From contig CAVRSV010000010.1 in assembly GCA_963723965.1 (NCBI GenBank), forward strand, positions 124,001 to 188,000: 64,000 nt of DNA. The letters are read 5' to 3'. The notes under the pieces were generated by a model. The model made no database searches, had not been told where the DNA came from, and saw only the letters and a list, made by a program, of their open reading frames with translations. Origin of the DNA: JARRKC01 sp963723965. GTDB taxonomy: Bacteria > Acidobacteriota > UBA6911 > RPQK01 > JAPXNP01. The position numbers and the translations under genes are program-made. Of the stretch, positions 1-8,157 are shown one piece after another. The first letter of the stretch is position 1; each line of letters opens with the position of its first letter.

Positions 1-1
1 G

Positions 2-154
2 TCCCGCCCTTCCCTGCGGGTCCTCTTCATGTCAGGGTACACCGAGGACGTCATCTCCAATCAGGGAGTGATCGAGGCGGGGCTGCCCTTCATCCAGAAG
101 CCTTTCACCATCGAAGCAATCTGCCGCAAGGTTGCCGAAATCCTGGAAGCCTAG
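2..154 (+). CDS. C-terminal end of a response-regulator receiver domain protein (partial)
   Basis: Only the last 50 residues are in the window; the 5' part lies before base 1. The fragment reads through a beta-strand ending in VLFMSGYTED and then through FIQKPFTIEAICRKVAEIL before the TAG stop. SGY followed by QKPF is the usual end of a CheY-like receiver: the conserved Ser/Thr switch residue, then the conserved Lys before the last helix. This spelling is typical of receivers at the C-terminus of hybrid histidine kinases or stand-alone regulators, but which one cannot be decided from 50 residues. It converges on the chemotaxis receptor gene, with only six bases between the two stop codons. 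Confidence 0.8.
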   Translation, partial: SRPSLRVLFMSGYTEDVISNQGVIEAGLPFIQKPFTIEAICRKVAEILEA

Positions 155-160
155 CCCGTA

Positions 161-2245
161 CTAGAAATCCTGGCTCCAGGCGGGAGAATCCTGCAGGGAG
201 CGTCCGTTGACCGGGTAAGGCGGTGCGATCGAGTCGGTGTCGTCCACTCCCAGCTCCCTTTGGTGAGGATCGTGTACGGCATTGGCGTTGATCTTGAAGG
301 TGCTGACCATCTCCATGAGGTCCCTCGCCAACTGGAGCATCTCGGCCGCCGAACTGGCGGATTCCTGGGCACTTGCAGCCGCCTGCTGGGTGACGCCGTT
401 CATGTCGTGGACACCACTGTTCACCTGCTCGATCGAATTGCTCTGCTGAGCGGAAGCCACCGCGATGTCCTCGACGACCTGGCTCACCCGCCGGATCTGG
501 GCATCGATTTCCTTGAAGTTCTCGAGCACTTCCTGGTTGATGGCCACACCCTCATTCGCGTTCGTGGAGGCTTCCTCAATGAGGGAGGCCGTCGTGCGGG
601 TGGCTTCGGCGCTTCGAATGGCCAGGTTGCGGACCTCCTCGGCAACCACGGCAAAGCCCTTCCCTGCCTCCCCGGCGCGGGCGGCCTCGACCGCGGCGTT
701 GAGAGCGAGCAGATTGGTCTGGAAGGCGATTTCGTCGATCGTCTTGACGATCCGGCCGGTCTTGTCGGCCGACGCCTTGATCTTGTCGATGGAGGCCGAG
801 AGTCTGCCGATGCTCGCGACGCCCTTATCCGCGCTCGTACGCGCTTTGTCCGAGAGTTCTCTGGCTTCCTTGGCCTTGTCGGCGTTCTGACCGGCCATGG
901 AAGTCACTTCCTGCAGACTGCTGCTGATCTCCTGCAGCGAACTCGCCTGCCGCGAGGCTCCGTCGGCCAGGCTGTGACTGCCCGAACTGATCTGGTTCGA
1001 GGCCGCGGATACCTGCTCGGCTGTGACCGTCACGCGACCGAGAGCACCGTCGAGATTCTCGACAGCCAGGTTCAGAGCTTCCCGAATTCGGGCAAAATCC
1101 CCCCGATAGTTGCCGACCATCCGGGCCGTCACATCCCGTTCCGCCACCTGCTGGAGGACCCCGGCGGTTTCATCGATGGGAGCCACCATGGCATCCAGCG
1201 TATCGTTGACGCCCTCAATCAGCTTCCGGTAAACGCCTCCGAACTTGTCGACCTGGCCCCGTCGGTCGAGGCTTCCCGAGCGCGCAGCCTCGGTCAGGGA
1301 ATTCGTTTGACGAACCAGTCCCTCGAGGGTGCCGCGCATATTGCCGAAGGCGGACAGCGTCGCCTCGATCCTCTGCAGAATGTCATTGACATTGCGACTC
1401 AGGATTCCAACTTCATCCTGGGCCTCATCCTGAACCTGGGCGGTGCGGATTTCCACGGTCCGGTTCAAATCCCCGCGGGCAATCGCCTGAATGCCTTCTT
1501 CCAGCCCGGCGATATCCTGGCGACAGAGCGAGTCGAGACGCTCCACCACCACGCTCAGACGGCGTGCGAGGGTGCGGACGAGCAGTCCTACCGAAATCCC
1601 CAGAAGGAGGAATACAGCCAAAAGCGTGATCCCGAGAATGGTTCGCTCACGCCCGACAGCGGCCTTCACGTCCGCGACGGCCTTCTGGTTTTGCTCGCGC
1701 ATCTGATCGACCACTTCATCGATCAGGTCGGTGGGACCTCGGTCCAGCCCCGTTGCCATCTCAACGGCAGTCTCAGTCCCGGAACCGGGAGCTTTGTGGA
1801 AGACCGCAAGGGCCTCGTCATAAGTCGTACGCAGGACGTCGTACTCGGCCTCGAAGGCCTCCAGAAGCGTGCGCACGTCGGAATCCGAGACTGCGTCCTT
1901 CAGCGATTTCAGCGATTTGTCGACCTGAACGATCTCCTGCTGGTATTCCTCCTGAAGTCGGGCAAACGATTCATCGTCCTTTCCCCGCAGCAGGATGTTG
2001 TACCAGCTCTGCACCGCTTTCTTGAAGTCGACCTGCATCACACGGGCCAGATCCTGTTTGTGGACCTGCGTGGAGATGATCGACTCGTAGGCGGCGGAGG
2101 TCGTGTTAATTCGATAGAAGAGGAACGTCGTCGTCAGTACACCGACTAGAATGCTCGCCCCCACTAGCAGGAACACTTTGGTTGAAAGTCGGAGATCTCC
2201 GACGAACTTGCGAACGGGCCGGGTCAGACTGGCAAGCACTTTCAT
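161..2245 (-). CDS. Methyl-accepting chemotaxis protein
   Basis: A 694-residue inner-membrane chemoreceptor that passes a sensory signal to CheA/CheW. Two membrane segments (about residues 24-44 and 203-223) bracket a mostly helical periplasmic domain of about 160 residues that looks like a four-helix-bundle sensor. A HAMP region and a long coiled coil follow. The highly conserved signalling hairpin starts near residue 505 (EIAFQTNLLALNAAVEAARA) and continues to VAEEVRNLA. The tail ends in AWSQDF, which resembles but does not match the W-x-x-F pentapeptide that binds CheR. The ATG at 2245 is chosen because an AAGGGAGAG ribosome site lies just upstream; an upstream in-frame ATG would add 25 residues with no such site. 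The ligand is unknown and no other che genes are present. Confidence 0.95.
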   Translation of the reverse strand: MKVLASLTRPVRKFVGDLRLSTKVFLLVGASILVGVLTTTFLFYRINTTSAAYESIISTQVHKQDLARVMQVDFKKAVQSWYNILLRGKDDESFARLQEEYQQEIVQVDKSLKSLKDAVSDSDVRTLLEAFEAEYDVLRTTYDEALAVFHKAPGSGTETAVEMATGLDRGPTDLIDEVVDQMREQNQKAVADVKAAVGRERTILGITLLAVFLLLGISVGLLVRTLARRLSVVVERLDSLCRQDIAGLEEGIQAIARGDLNRTVEIRTAQVQDEAQDEVGILSRNVNDILQRIEATLSAFGNMRGTLEGLVRQTNSLTEAARSGSLDRRGQVDKFGGVYRKLIEGVNDTLDAMVAPIDETAGVLQQVAERDVTARMVGNYRGDFARIREALNLAVENLDGALGRVTVTAEQVSAASNQISSGSHSLADGASRQASSLQEISSSLQEVTSMAGQNADKAKEARELSDKARTSADKGVASIGRLSASIDKIKASADKTGRIVKTIDEIAFQTNLLALNAAVEAARAGEAGKGFAVVAEEVRNLAIRSAEATRTTASLIEEASTNANEGVAINQEVLENFKEIDAQIRRVSQVVEDIAVASAQQSNSIEQVNSGVHDMNGVTQQAAASAQESASSAAEMLQLARDLMEMVSTFKINANAVHDPHQRELGVDDTDSIAPPYPVNGRSLQDSPAWSQDF

Positions 2246-2284
2246 GGCGTGGCTCTCCCTTGTTCCAACAACTCCACTGCCTAA

Positions 2285-2312
2285 CAATCGACCCCAATAC
2301 CACATTGCTTTA
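2285..2312 (-). promoter_or_regulatory. Possible sigma-28 (FliA-type) promoter of the chemoreceptor gene
   Basis: On the minus strand, 40-67 bases before the receptor start, TAAAGCAA is followed after about 12 bases by GTCGATTG. The FliA consensus is TAAA, 15 bases, GCCGATAA; here the spacing is 16 and about five of eight -10 bases match. Chemoreceptor genes are often FliA-dependent, which makes the match more plausible, but it is imperfect. Confidence 0.3.
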
Positions 2313-2313
2313 G

Positions 2314-2329
2314 GCCGCATTCATGCGGC
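2314..2329. promoter_or_regulatory. 16-bp palindrome upstream of the chemoreceptor promoter
   Basis: GCCGCATTCATGCGGC has 7-bp perfect inverted arms around a 2-bp centre. It abuts the possible -35 element of the chemoreceptor promoter on the upstream side, so it could be an operator or activator site. It could also be a chance hairpin. Confidence 0.3.
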
Positions 2330-2504
2330 GGGACCGAGTCGACGTGAAATGCGCTAAAGAATTCCTGCAGTACGGACGATAAGGGTAATTGATGGGGAAG
2401 GTTGCGCCTCCTGGGTATCATCGACAACGCTGGTTGGATCCCCAAGGGGGGCTCTCCCCGTTGAGCTCAACTCTCAATCTTGAACGGAAGGAGCCAGGTT
2501 TCAG

Positions 2505-2867
2505 ATGAACTCGAAAAAGCGATTCCTCACCGTTGCCCTGTCGATTGGGCTCCTGCTGGCACTGGGGTCACTCTCCCTCGCCGCGGACGACGCTACCAGC
2601 TTCCTGAAGAAATGGGCCGTCCAGTTGAAGGGAGGAGAAGGTGCGATGATGGCCAACCTGGTCACGATTGTCCCTTCTTCAGGTCGCATCATCGTCAAGA
2701 CGGCTGATGCGGAGGAGAAGACCGTCGTACTTGCCCTGAGCCCCAATTTCAAGGTCATGGAGGGCCGGATGACCATTGACGCGGATGCACTCCAGAGGGG
2801 CCAGCCCGTTGTGCTGGTTCTGGACGTGGTTTCGAAGTCGGTCCTGGGTGTCTACAAGTACTTCTGA
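2505..2867 (+). CDS. Small secreted protein of unknown function
   Basis: A 120-residue protein with a clear Sec signal peptide: a basic start (MNSKKR), a hydrophobic core, then SLAADD with probable cleavage after SLA, near residue 26. The mature part of about 94 residues is predicted to be mainly beta-strand and has no cysteines. I do not recognise a family. An AAGGAG ribosome site lies about 13 bases before the ATG. The HDOD gene follows 52 bases downstream on the same strand, so the two may be co-transcribed. The protein probably acts in the periplasm. Confidence 0.75.
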   Translation: MNSKKRFLTVALSIGLLLALGSLSLAADDATSFLKKWAVQLKGGEGAMMANLVTIVPSSGRIIVKTADAEEKTVVLALSPNFKVMEGRMTIDADALQRGQPVVLVLDVVSKSVLGVYKYF

Positions 2868-2919
2868 TTCCTCGCGAGGTCTTGGACCTCCCCGGGCTCG
2901 GCAGTATGCAAGGACAGAA

Positions 2920-3744
2920 GTGCGCGCCGTGAAAGAGGAGCTGAAGAACTTCATCGCCGACATGGGCTCGCTGCCCAGCCTTCCGTCGCTCTATCTGCAA
3001 CTGACCGAGGAACTGCGGTCGCCGGAAGTCTCGGCCAACCGCGTCAGCAGGATCATCTCCAAAGATCTTGCGATGACGTCGAAGATTCTGCAGATCGTCA
3101 ATTCCGCCTACTTTGGGCTATCCCGACAGATTAGTAGCGTCGAACGGGCGATTCTCCTCATGGGCCTGGAGATGCTGCGCACCTTCGTTCTCTCGGCGGA
3201 GGTGTTTTCGATGTTCGAGCCCAAGAAGCTGGCCGGTTTGACCGTGGCCGGCTTGTGGCGCCACAGCATGAGTTGTTCGAGCATGGCGCGCCGTGTGGCG
3301 CTGGCCGAGAGTCTGTCCAAGGAAGCCACTGAGCACGTTTGTACAGCCGCCTTTCTCCATGACATCGGTAAGCTGCTGATGGCGAACGAGAAGCCCGACA
3401 GCTACCGACGCGTCTCGGAGATCGTCAATGACGGCCAGCTTCCATGTTACGAGGCCGAGGAAAACGTCTTCGGATTCACTCATGCCGAAGCGGGCGGCGT
3501 ATTGTTGACGCGTTGGAACCTTCCGGAACCGGTCGTTGACACCGTTCTCTGGCACCACGACCCCATCGGCTGCACCCAGTCCTCGATCTCCGCCGTTGCC
3601 ATCGTGCACGTGACCAACTTCCTCGAGCACGAGCAGAACGACGAGCCACAGGGACAGACCACTGAAATCAGTCCGGCCTACCTCGAACAGATCGGGGCGG
3701 GCGAGGCGATGGAGCGATGGAGAGAAGCCGCAGCCGAAATGTAG
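2920..3744 (+). CDS. HDOD domain protein
   Basis: A 274-residue cytoplasmic protein that is almost entirely one HDOD domain, a degenerate HD-phosphohydrolase fold found in bacterial signalling proteins. The N-terminal half begins with LPSLPSLYLQL and contains the family pattern ISKDLAMTSKILQIVNSAYF. An HDIGKLL motif and a second histidine-rich stretch (WHHDPIG) lie in the C-terminal half. GTG at 2920 is chosen because AAGGAC lies six to seven bases upstream and homology-like sequence begins there; GTG at 2929 is an alternative. A longer reading frame from ATG 2776 would overlap the upstream gene and encode an Arg/Ser-rich extension, which I reject. HDOD proteins often regulate motility or c-di-GMP output, which fits the nearby chemoreceptor, but the target is unknown. 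Confidence 0.9.
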   Translation: MRAVKEELKNFIADMGSLPSLPSLYLQLTEELRSPEVSANRVSRIISKDLAMTSKILQIVNSAYFGLSRQISSVERAILLMGLEMLRTFVLSAEVFSMFEPKKLAGLTVAGLWRHSMSCSSMARRVALAESLSKEATEHVCTAAFLHDIGKLLMANEKPDSYRRVSEIVNDGQLPCYEAEENVFGFTHAEAGGVLLTRWNLPEPVVDTVLWHHDPIGCTQSSISAVAIVHVTNFLEHEQNDEPQGQTTEISPAYLEQIGAGEAMERWREAAAEM

Positions 3745-3782
3745 GCTCGCTTCCGGCACAGTTCTTGCTTAAACTCTATTAC

Positions 3783-3971
3783 ATGATCTCAAAGAAATAC
3801 CTGGTGCTGACGCAGATCGACGGACAGATCAAGATGCTCTCGTTGACCACCAATGCCGTCGGACGCCGCACTTTGAGAGACCGGGCGCGTGCGATGATCT
3901 CGGAGCTCTTCGCAGGACGCCAGGTGGGTCAATGCATCGTCCGACCGTGGCCGCTGCCGGCAGAGCGGTAA
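3783..3971 (+). CDS. Possible small protein of unknown function
   Basis: A 62-codon frame beginning MISKKYLVLTQIDGQIKML, 38 bases after the HDOD gene. The spacer before it (TTCTTGCTTAAACTCTATTAC) is unusually AT-rich for this genome. There is no convincing ribosome site, so translation would need to be leaderless or coupled. No family is recognised and it may be a chance frame; it is listed because nothing else explains the stretch before the pgm terminus. Confidence 0.3.
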   Translation: MISKKYLVLTQIDGQIKMLSLTTNAVGRRTLRDRARAMISELFAGRQVGQCIVRPWPLPAER

Positions 3972-4025
3972 TCATTCCCTTCCGGCGGTCGTGTCCACTT
4001 GGATTCGAGCACGGCCTCGATCTGT

Positions 4026-5678
4026 CTAGTTACGCACGCCGGCGGCTGTGAAGGCAGTCTGGATGATGTCGCGCGCCTCTTCCTGGATCCGGCGCAAGTG
4101 GTCGTCACCCTTGAAACTCTCGGCATAGAGCTTGTAGACATCTTCGGTCCCGGAGGGGCGGGCGGCAAACCAGCCGTTTTCGGTGACGACCTTCAGGCCG
4201 CCGATTTCGGCGTCGTTGCCGGGGGCTCGGGTCAAAGTCTTCAGAATCGGTTCGCCCGCCAGTTCGTCAATGTTCACCTGCTCGGGCGACAGGCGCTTCA
4301 GAATTGCCTTCTGCTCCCGAGTCGCAGGAGTGTCGATTCGTTGGTAGCTCGGTGAACCGAACAGACCCCGGAGTTCTTCGAAGTGAACGGACGGGTCGTT
4401 TCCTGTGACAGCCAGGATTTCACCTGCCAGCAGATCCATGATGAAGCCGTCCTTGTCGGTGGTCCAGACGGTTCCATCGATCCGCAGAAACGAAGCACCA
4501 GCGCTCTCTTCACCGCCGAATCCGTAACTCCCGTCGGACAGACCCTCGACGAACCACTTGAAACCCACGGGAACCTCCGAGATCCGGCGGCCCAGGCTCG
4601 CAGCGACCCGGTCGATCATACTGCTGCTGACCAGCGTCTTTCCCACCGCCGCCCGTTCCGGCCACTGGTCGCGATTCTGAAAAAGGTAGGAGACGGCCAC
4701 CGCGAGAAAATGGTTGGGGTTCATCAGACCACCTTCAGGGGTCACGATGCCGTGGCGATCGAAATCGGAATCATTGCCGAAGGCGACCCGGAACCGGTCC
4801 TTCATCGCGATCAGTCCGGCCATCGCGTAAGGGGACGAGCAATCCATCCGGATCTTGCCGTCCCAGTCGACACACATGAACCGAAAGGTCGGGTCGACGC
4901 GCCGGTTGACGACTTCGAGCTTCAGGCCGTAACGATCCGCGATCGGATCCCAGTAGGCGATTCCGGCGCCGCCCATGGGATCCACTCCCAATTCGATGTC
5001 CGCGTCGCGGATGGCATCGAGACGAATGACGCTTCCCAGATCGTCGACATACGAGGAGATGTAGTCATGGCGGATCGCAGCTTCCAGCGCCTGCCGATAG
5101 GGGACGCGCTTCACCTCGTTGCCGCCGTTCTCCAGGATCTCATTGGCCCGCTGCTGGATCCATTGAGTCACCTGCTGGTCGGCCGGGCCGCCGTGGGGCG
5201 GATTGTATTTGAACCCACCGTCCTCGGGTGGATTGTGGGACGGCGTGATGACGACACCGTCCGCCAAATGCTCGGCTCCCCGCCGGTTGTGCGCGAGAAT
5301 GGCATGCGAGATCACCGGAGTTGGAGTGAAACCCAGATCGGCGGCCACGTGAACCGCCGCGCCGTTGGCGACCAGCACCTCGAGTGCGGAGATGTGCGCC
5401 GGCTCCGAGAGGGCATGGGTGTCCTTGCCGAGGAACAGCGGACCCTCTATCCCCTGGGATTGGCGATACTCGGCGATGGCCTGCGCAATGGCCAACACGT
5501 GCTGCTCGTTGAACGTACCCTCGCTCGAGGAACCTCGGTGACCGGACGTCCCGAAGGAAACACGCTGGCCGGCCTGGGTTGGGTCGGGCTGAACTGCGAA
5601 GTATTCACTGACCAGACGGGGTATGTTGGCAAGCATCGATTCAGGAGCCGGCTTGCCGGCAAGCTCATGCACGTCCAT
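4026..5678 (-). CDS. pgm: Phosphoglucomutase (alpha-D-glucose-phosphate specific)
   Basis: Interconverts glucose 1-phosphate and glucose 6-phosphate in the cytoplasm, linking glycolysis to glycogen and cell-surface sugar synthesis. The 550-residue length fits the E. coli Pgm type (about 546). All four catalytic segments are visible: the phospho-serine loop TPSHNP with Ser147, the metal loop DSDFDR with Asp303, Asp305 and Asp307, the sugar loop GEESAG at 389-394, and the phosphate loop RPSGTED at 507-513. A GGGAGGG ribosome site precedes the ATG. The gene stands alone, converging on the HDOD gene. Confidence 0.97.
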   Translation of the reverse strand: MDVHELAGKPAPESMLANIPRLVSEYFAVQPDPTQAGQRVSFGTSGHRGSSSEGTFNEQHVLAIAQAIAEYRQSQGIEGPLFLGKDTHALSEPAHISALEVLVANGAAVHVAADLGFTPTPVISHAILAHNRRGAEHLADGVVITPSHNPPEDGGFKYNPPHGGPADQQVTQWIQQRANEILENGGNEVKRVPYRQALEAAIRHDYISSYVDDLGSVIRLDAIRDADIELGVDPMGGAGIAYWDPIADRYGLKLEVVNRRVDPTFRFMCVDWDGKIRMDCSSPYAMAGLIAMKDRFRVAFGNDSDFDRHGIVTPEGGLMNPNHFLAVAVSYLFQNRDQWPERAAVGKTLVSSSMIDRVAASLGRRISEVPVGFKWFVEGLSDGSYGFGGEESAGASFLRIDGTVWTTDKDGFIMDLLAGEILAVTGNDPSVHFEELRGLFGSPSYQRIDTPATREQKAILKRLSPEQVNIDELAGEPILKTLTRAPGNDAEIGGLKVVTENGWFAARPSGTEDVYKLYAESFKGDDHLRRIQEEARDIIQTAFTAAGVRN

Positions 5679-5800
5679 GGGTTCCCTCCCCTCCGTGTGA
5701 CTCGACGGATCAACAAGTGCACCGATCTTCCCAGCCTAACAGCACTGAGCGGAGTCTGCCAAGCACGCGGCAACGCAGCCGTTCGGCCCGTCGCGTTCTG

Positions 5801-5854
5801 GCGCAGCTGGGGTCTGTGGCCATTGAAGCGCAGCTGGGGTCTGTGGCCATTGAA
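5801..5854. repeat. Perfect 2 x 27-bp tandem duplication
   Basis: Bases 5801-5827 and 5828-5854 are identical (each starts GCGCAGCTGGGGTCTGTGGC). The unit is 27 bp and lies in the spacer between pgm and the YihY gene. The two copies show no divergence, so the duplication is recent or maintained. Confidence 0.9.
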
Positions 5855-5872
5855 GACTCCCCGCTGGAGTCT
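5854..5872. repeat. REP-like hairpin with the GACAGACTCC motif
   Basis: AGACTCC and GGAGTCT form a perfect 7-bp stem around the loop CCGCT. On the minus strand the unit reads GACAGACTCC followed by the second arm. The same 7-bp stem and motif recur at 13.6-13.7 kb. The hairpin directly abuts the 3' end of the YihY gene and could also act as its terminator. Confidence 0.6.
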
Positions 5873-5873
5873 G

Positions 5874-6734
5874 TCAGTCTCCGAAGAAGCCGTCCGCGCT
5901 CAGGCGCGCGAAACCGATCAGGATGCAGCCCGTTGCGTAAGCCCAGAACAGGATCGTGATGGACACGAAAAAGGGGCCGTAGATCACCTCGAGAGACCAG
6001 GATGCCGCCAGACGCCGGAAGAACTCGTTCACCCCCAGCCAGACCAGGGAGGCGAAGAATGAAGTCGTCAAAGTCCGGCTGAGCGGTTGACGGGCACTGG
6101 GCAGAAGGAGATAGACATTGACGAACAGCAGGTAAGCCAGAAGGAACGACAGCCCGTAGCCGAGCCCATCGTGCACCCACGCGCGGGAGATCGCCCTGGA
6201 CTCGAGCCACTGGTCGCCCCAACCGAGCAGCAAGATGCAGAGCAGGATCAGGGCACCCGCCCAGACCGCCATACCGATTCCCAGCAACTGGGAACTCAGG
6301 AAGCGCCGGCGGCGGCCCAGCCGGAATGCTGAGTAGAGAGCCGCTTCCAAAGAGAAGAAGAAGGCCGATCCGGTCCAGGTAATCAGCAGTAGTGAGACCA
6401 CCTGGGGTTCCCCCACGCGACGTGTGTAGATCCGCAGATTCCGGATGATGAAATCCTGGGAGATCGGAAAGAAGCCTCCCAGCGCCTGAAATACGGATTC
6501 ACGAAGTCCGCCGAGTCCGAGATAACCGGCGATGCTGAGCAGCAGCACGATTATGGGAAACACGGAAAGAAAGAAGTTGAATGTTATCGCGGACACGAAG
6601 CCGGTCCCCTCCCGGCCAAAGACATAGGAGAGGGCCTCGATGAAGATCCTCAGTCGCCGCAAAACGGAGCCAAAGCCGGGAACTCCCCTTCGCAGGATGC
6701 GAGATCCGGGCCGAGTGCGAACCGCCGTCTGCAT
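5874..6734 (-). CDS. YihY/BrkB family inner-membrane protein
   Basis: A 286-residue protein with about six transmembrane helices and the family layout: a cytoplasmic N-terminus, then SAITFNFFLSVFPIIVLLLSI, a long amphipathic segment, and paired helices to the C-terminus. The family (formerly annotated as ribonuclease BN, incorrectly) has no settled function; some members are linked to envelope stress or transport. ATG 6734 is chosen because GAGGAAAG lies nine bases upstream. The frame stays open for another 250 codons upstream, but that extension runs through the 20-bp tandem array and is low-complexity Gly/Ala/Pro/Arg, so I exclude it. Confidence 0.85.
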   Translation of the reverse strand: MQTAVRTRPGSRILRRGVPGFGSVLRRLRIFIEALSYVFGREGTGFVSAITFNFFLSVFPIIVLLLSIAGYLGLGGLRESVFQALGGFFPISQDFIIRNLRIYTRRVGEPQVVSLLLITWTGSAFFFSLEAALYSAFRLGRRRRFLSSQLLGIGMAVWAGALILLCILLLGWGDQWLESRAISRAWVHDGLGYGLSFLLAYLLFVNVYLLLPSARQPLSRTLTTSFFASLVWLGVNEFFRRLAASWSLEVIYGPFFVSITILFWAYATGCILIGFARLSADGFFGD

Positions 6735-6909
6735 TCGATCGCTTTCCTCACGGATCGACAACATAGCGCTCAAGCCGAGTTGATTTCCCTTGTTCAACCA
6801 ATCACTTACATAGACCCCAAAAAGGCGGAGAGGTGGCAGGAAATCTGCCCGCGACACCCCCGAGCAAACACAGCCGACATTGAGCAGCCACGGCAAACCC
6901 GGGAAGAGA

Positions 6910-7180
6910 CCCGGCAGAATCCCGGCAAAACCGGCACGGCCCCGGCAGAACCGGCGCGGCCCCGGCAAAACCGGCACAGCCCCGGCAGAACCAGCGCGGC
7001 CCCGGCAGAAACCGGCACAGCCCCGGCAAAACCGGCACGGCCCCGGCAGAACCAGCGCGGCCCCGGCAAAACCGGCACGGCCCCCGCTGAACCAGCGCGG
7101 CCCCGGCAAAACCGGCACGGCCCCGGCAGAACCGGCACAGCCCCGGTAGAACCGGCACGGCCCCGGCTGAACCGGCAGAA
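6910..7180. repeat. 20-bp tandem repeat array (about 13 copies)
   Basis: About 270 bp of near-identical 20-bp units with consensus GCCCCGGCARAACCGGCRCR. One copy is 21 bp and a few carry substitutions (CCCGCTG, CCGGTAG). The unit has no stop codon in most frames, so all frames stay open for long stretches; this creates long spurious reading frames on both strands. The unit is not a multiple of three and one copy is out of register, which argues against coding. The array occupies the spacer upstream of the YihY gene. Confidence 0.9.
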
Positions 7181-7256
7181 AAGGGAGCGACTCGTGCCTC
7201 GCATCGACACCCGCGTCCCCTCCCCTTCCCTTCCCCGGCGCCAGCGAAACCACCGA

Positions 7257-7475
7257 AACCACTCTGTCCCTTTCCTGGTCCGAAACCACTCTGTCCCTTT
7301 TCTGGGAGCGAATCCACTCTGTCCCTCTCCCACTGTCCCTTTCCCAGGCGAAACCACTCTGTCCCTTTCCCAGGAGTGCGCCGCGGCGAACCACTCTGTC
7401 CCTTTTCCGCCTTTTCGGCTCTGTCCCTCTTCTGGGAGTGGCGCCGGACAGAGGAGCAGCATTCTGTCCCAATCT
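7257..7475. repeat. Cluster of CTGTCCCT elements (GGGACAG family)
   Basis: Seven exact CTGTCCCT cores start at 7264, 7291, 7319, 7333, 7359, 7396 and 7421, most in the context CCACTCTGTCCCTTT. A decayed copy (ATTCTGTCCC) sits near 7461. Spacing is irregular (14 to 37 bases), so this is a dispersed-repeat cluster and not a regular array. Together with the 20-bp array it fills the roughly 1-kb spacer between the YihY gene and the receiver gene at 7795; I see no gene there. Confidence 0.85.
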
Positions 7476-7794
7476 GGCAGGGCGAAGCAGCAAGACGGAC
7501 AAGACAATCTGTCATCTCTCCGATCGCCAGATCCACGTCTTTTTCCTGGATGCGCGACGCTGACCCTTTCCGAACGACTCGGAACGACGCTGTCCCTTCC
7601 ATCGAGACCAGCCTTTCCCTTCGGTTGAACTGGATTCTGCGGATGAATCCTTGGAGCGTGGCCCGGCGGAGACCCACCTGGCCACGCTCCGGGTGAGAGC
7701 AGTCACCGCAGAGTAGGCCCGGGAGAGCGATAATTTCCGAGTACGACGGAGGCCATACGAGCATCCTCCGATACCAGTGATGCAGGGAAAGCAA

Positions 7795-8157
7795 ATGAAG
7801 ACCATTCTCTTGATCGAAAGCGATGAATCCCTCAGGCGACGATTCCGAAAATTCCTCGAATTCGAAAACTATCGCGTCCTCTCAGTACCTGATGAGGCGC
7901 TCGCTCTCGATTTCGTGAACCAGCAACAACTCGATGTGGATCTGGTGATCCTGGCAGTAGCGGTCCAGCCCCAGTCCGCCTTCGAGCAGTTGATCGATGC
8001 CCTGCCGAACACAAAGGTCTTGCTTCTCAGCCTGACCGCCTCCATCTCGGCTGATTCGATCTATCCATGCCTGGTCAAGCCGGTCCCGCCCGAACGTCTG
8101 GTCTCCAAGGTCCAGCAGCTACTTCAGGGGCACACCCGCACCGCTGCCTCCGCCTGA
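7795..8157 (+). CDS. Receiver-like protein lacking the phosphorylation site
   Basis: A 120-residue single-domain protein with the CheY fold pattern: strand 1 (KTILLIESDES), strand 3 (VDLVILAVAV), strand 4 with LSLTAS, and a conserved LVKP before the last helix. The residues that make a receiver work are altered. The acidic pair is Glu8-Ser9, and the position of the phospho-acceptor aspartate is Ala54. The switch Ser/Thr and the Lys are kept. It is therefore probably a pseudo-receiver that works by protein binding without phosphorylation, or a decaying gene. AGGGAAAG lies five bases before the ATG; a further in-frame ATG upstream (7777) is less well placed. It stands alone between repeat-filled spacers. 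Confidence 0.8.
   Translation: MKTILLIESDESLRRRFRKFLEFENYRVLSVPDEALALDFVNQQQLDVDLVILAVAVQPQSAFEQLIDALPNTKVLLLSLTASISADSIYPCLVKPVPPERLVSKVQQLLQGHTRTAASA

Noticed and set aside
260..2149. A 629-codon frame opposite the chemoreceptor gene
   Set aside because: Antisense shadow of a clear chemoreceptor with all expected domains; no ribosome site or family match.
4383..6062. A 559-codon frame opposite pgm, running into the next spacer
   Set aside because: Antisense of phosphoglucomutase; its tail crosses the 27-bp duplication and reads as low-complexity sequence.
6910..7475. Repeat arrays as a possible CRISPR locus
   Set aside because: The 20-bp units are directly adjacent with no spacers, the CTGTCCC copies are irregularly spaced, and no cas genes are present.
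6780..7794. Several long Arg/Pro/Ala or Gly/Ala-rich frames over the 20-bp array and CTGTCCC cluster
   Set aside because: They exist because the repeats lack stops. The unit is not a multiple of three and the frames overlap on both strands with no ribosome site.
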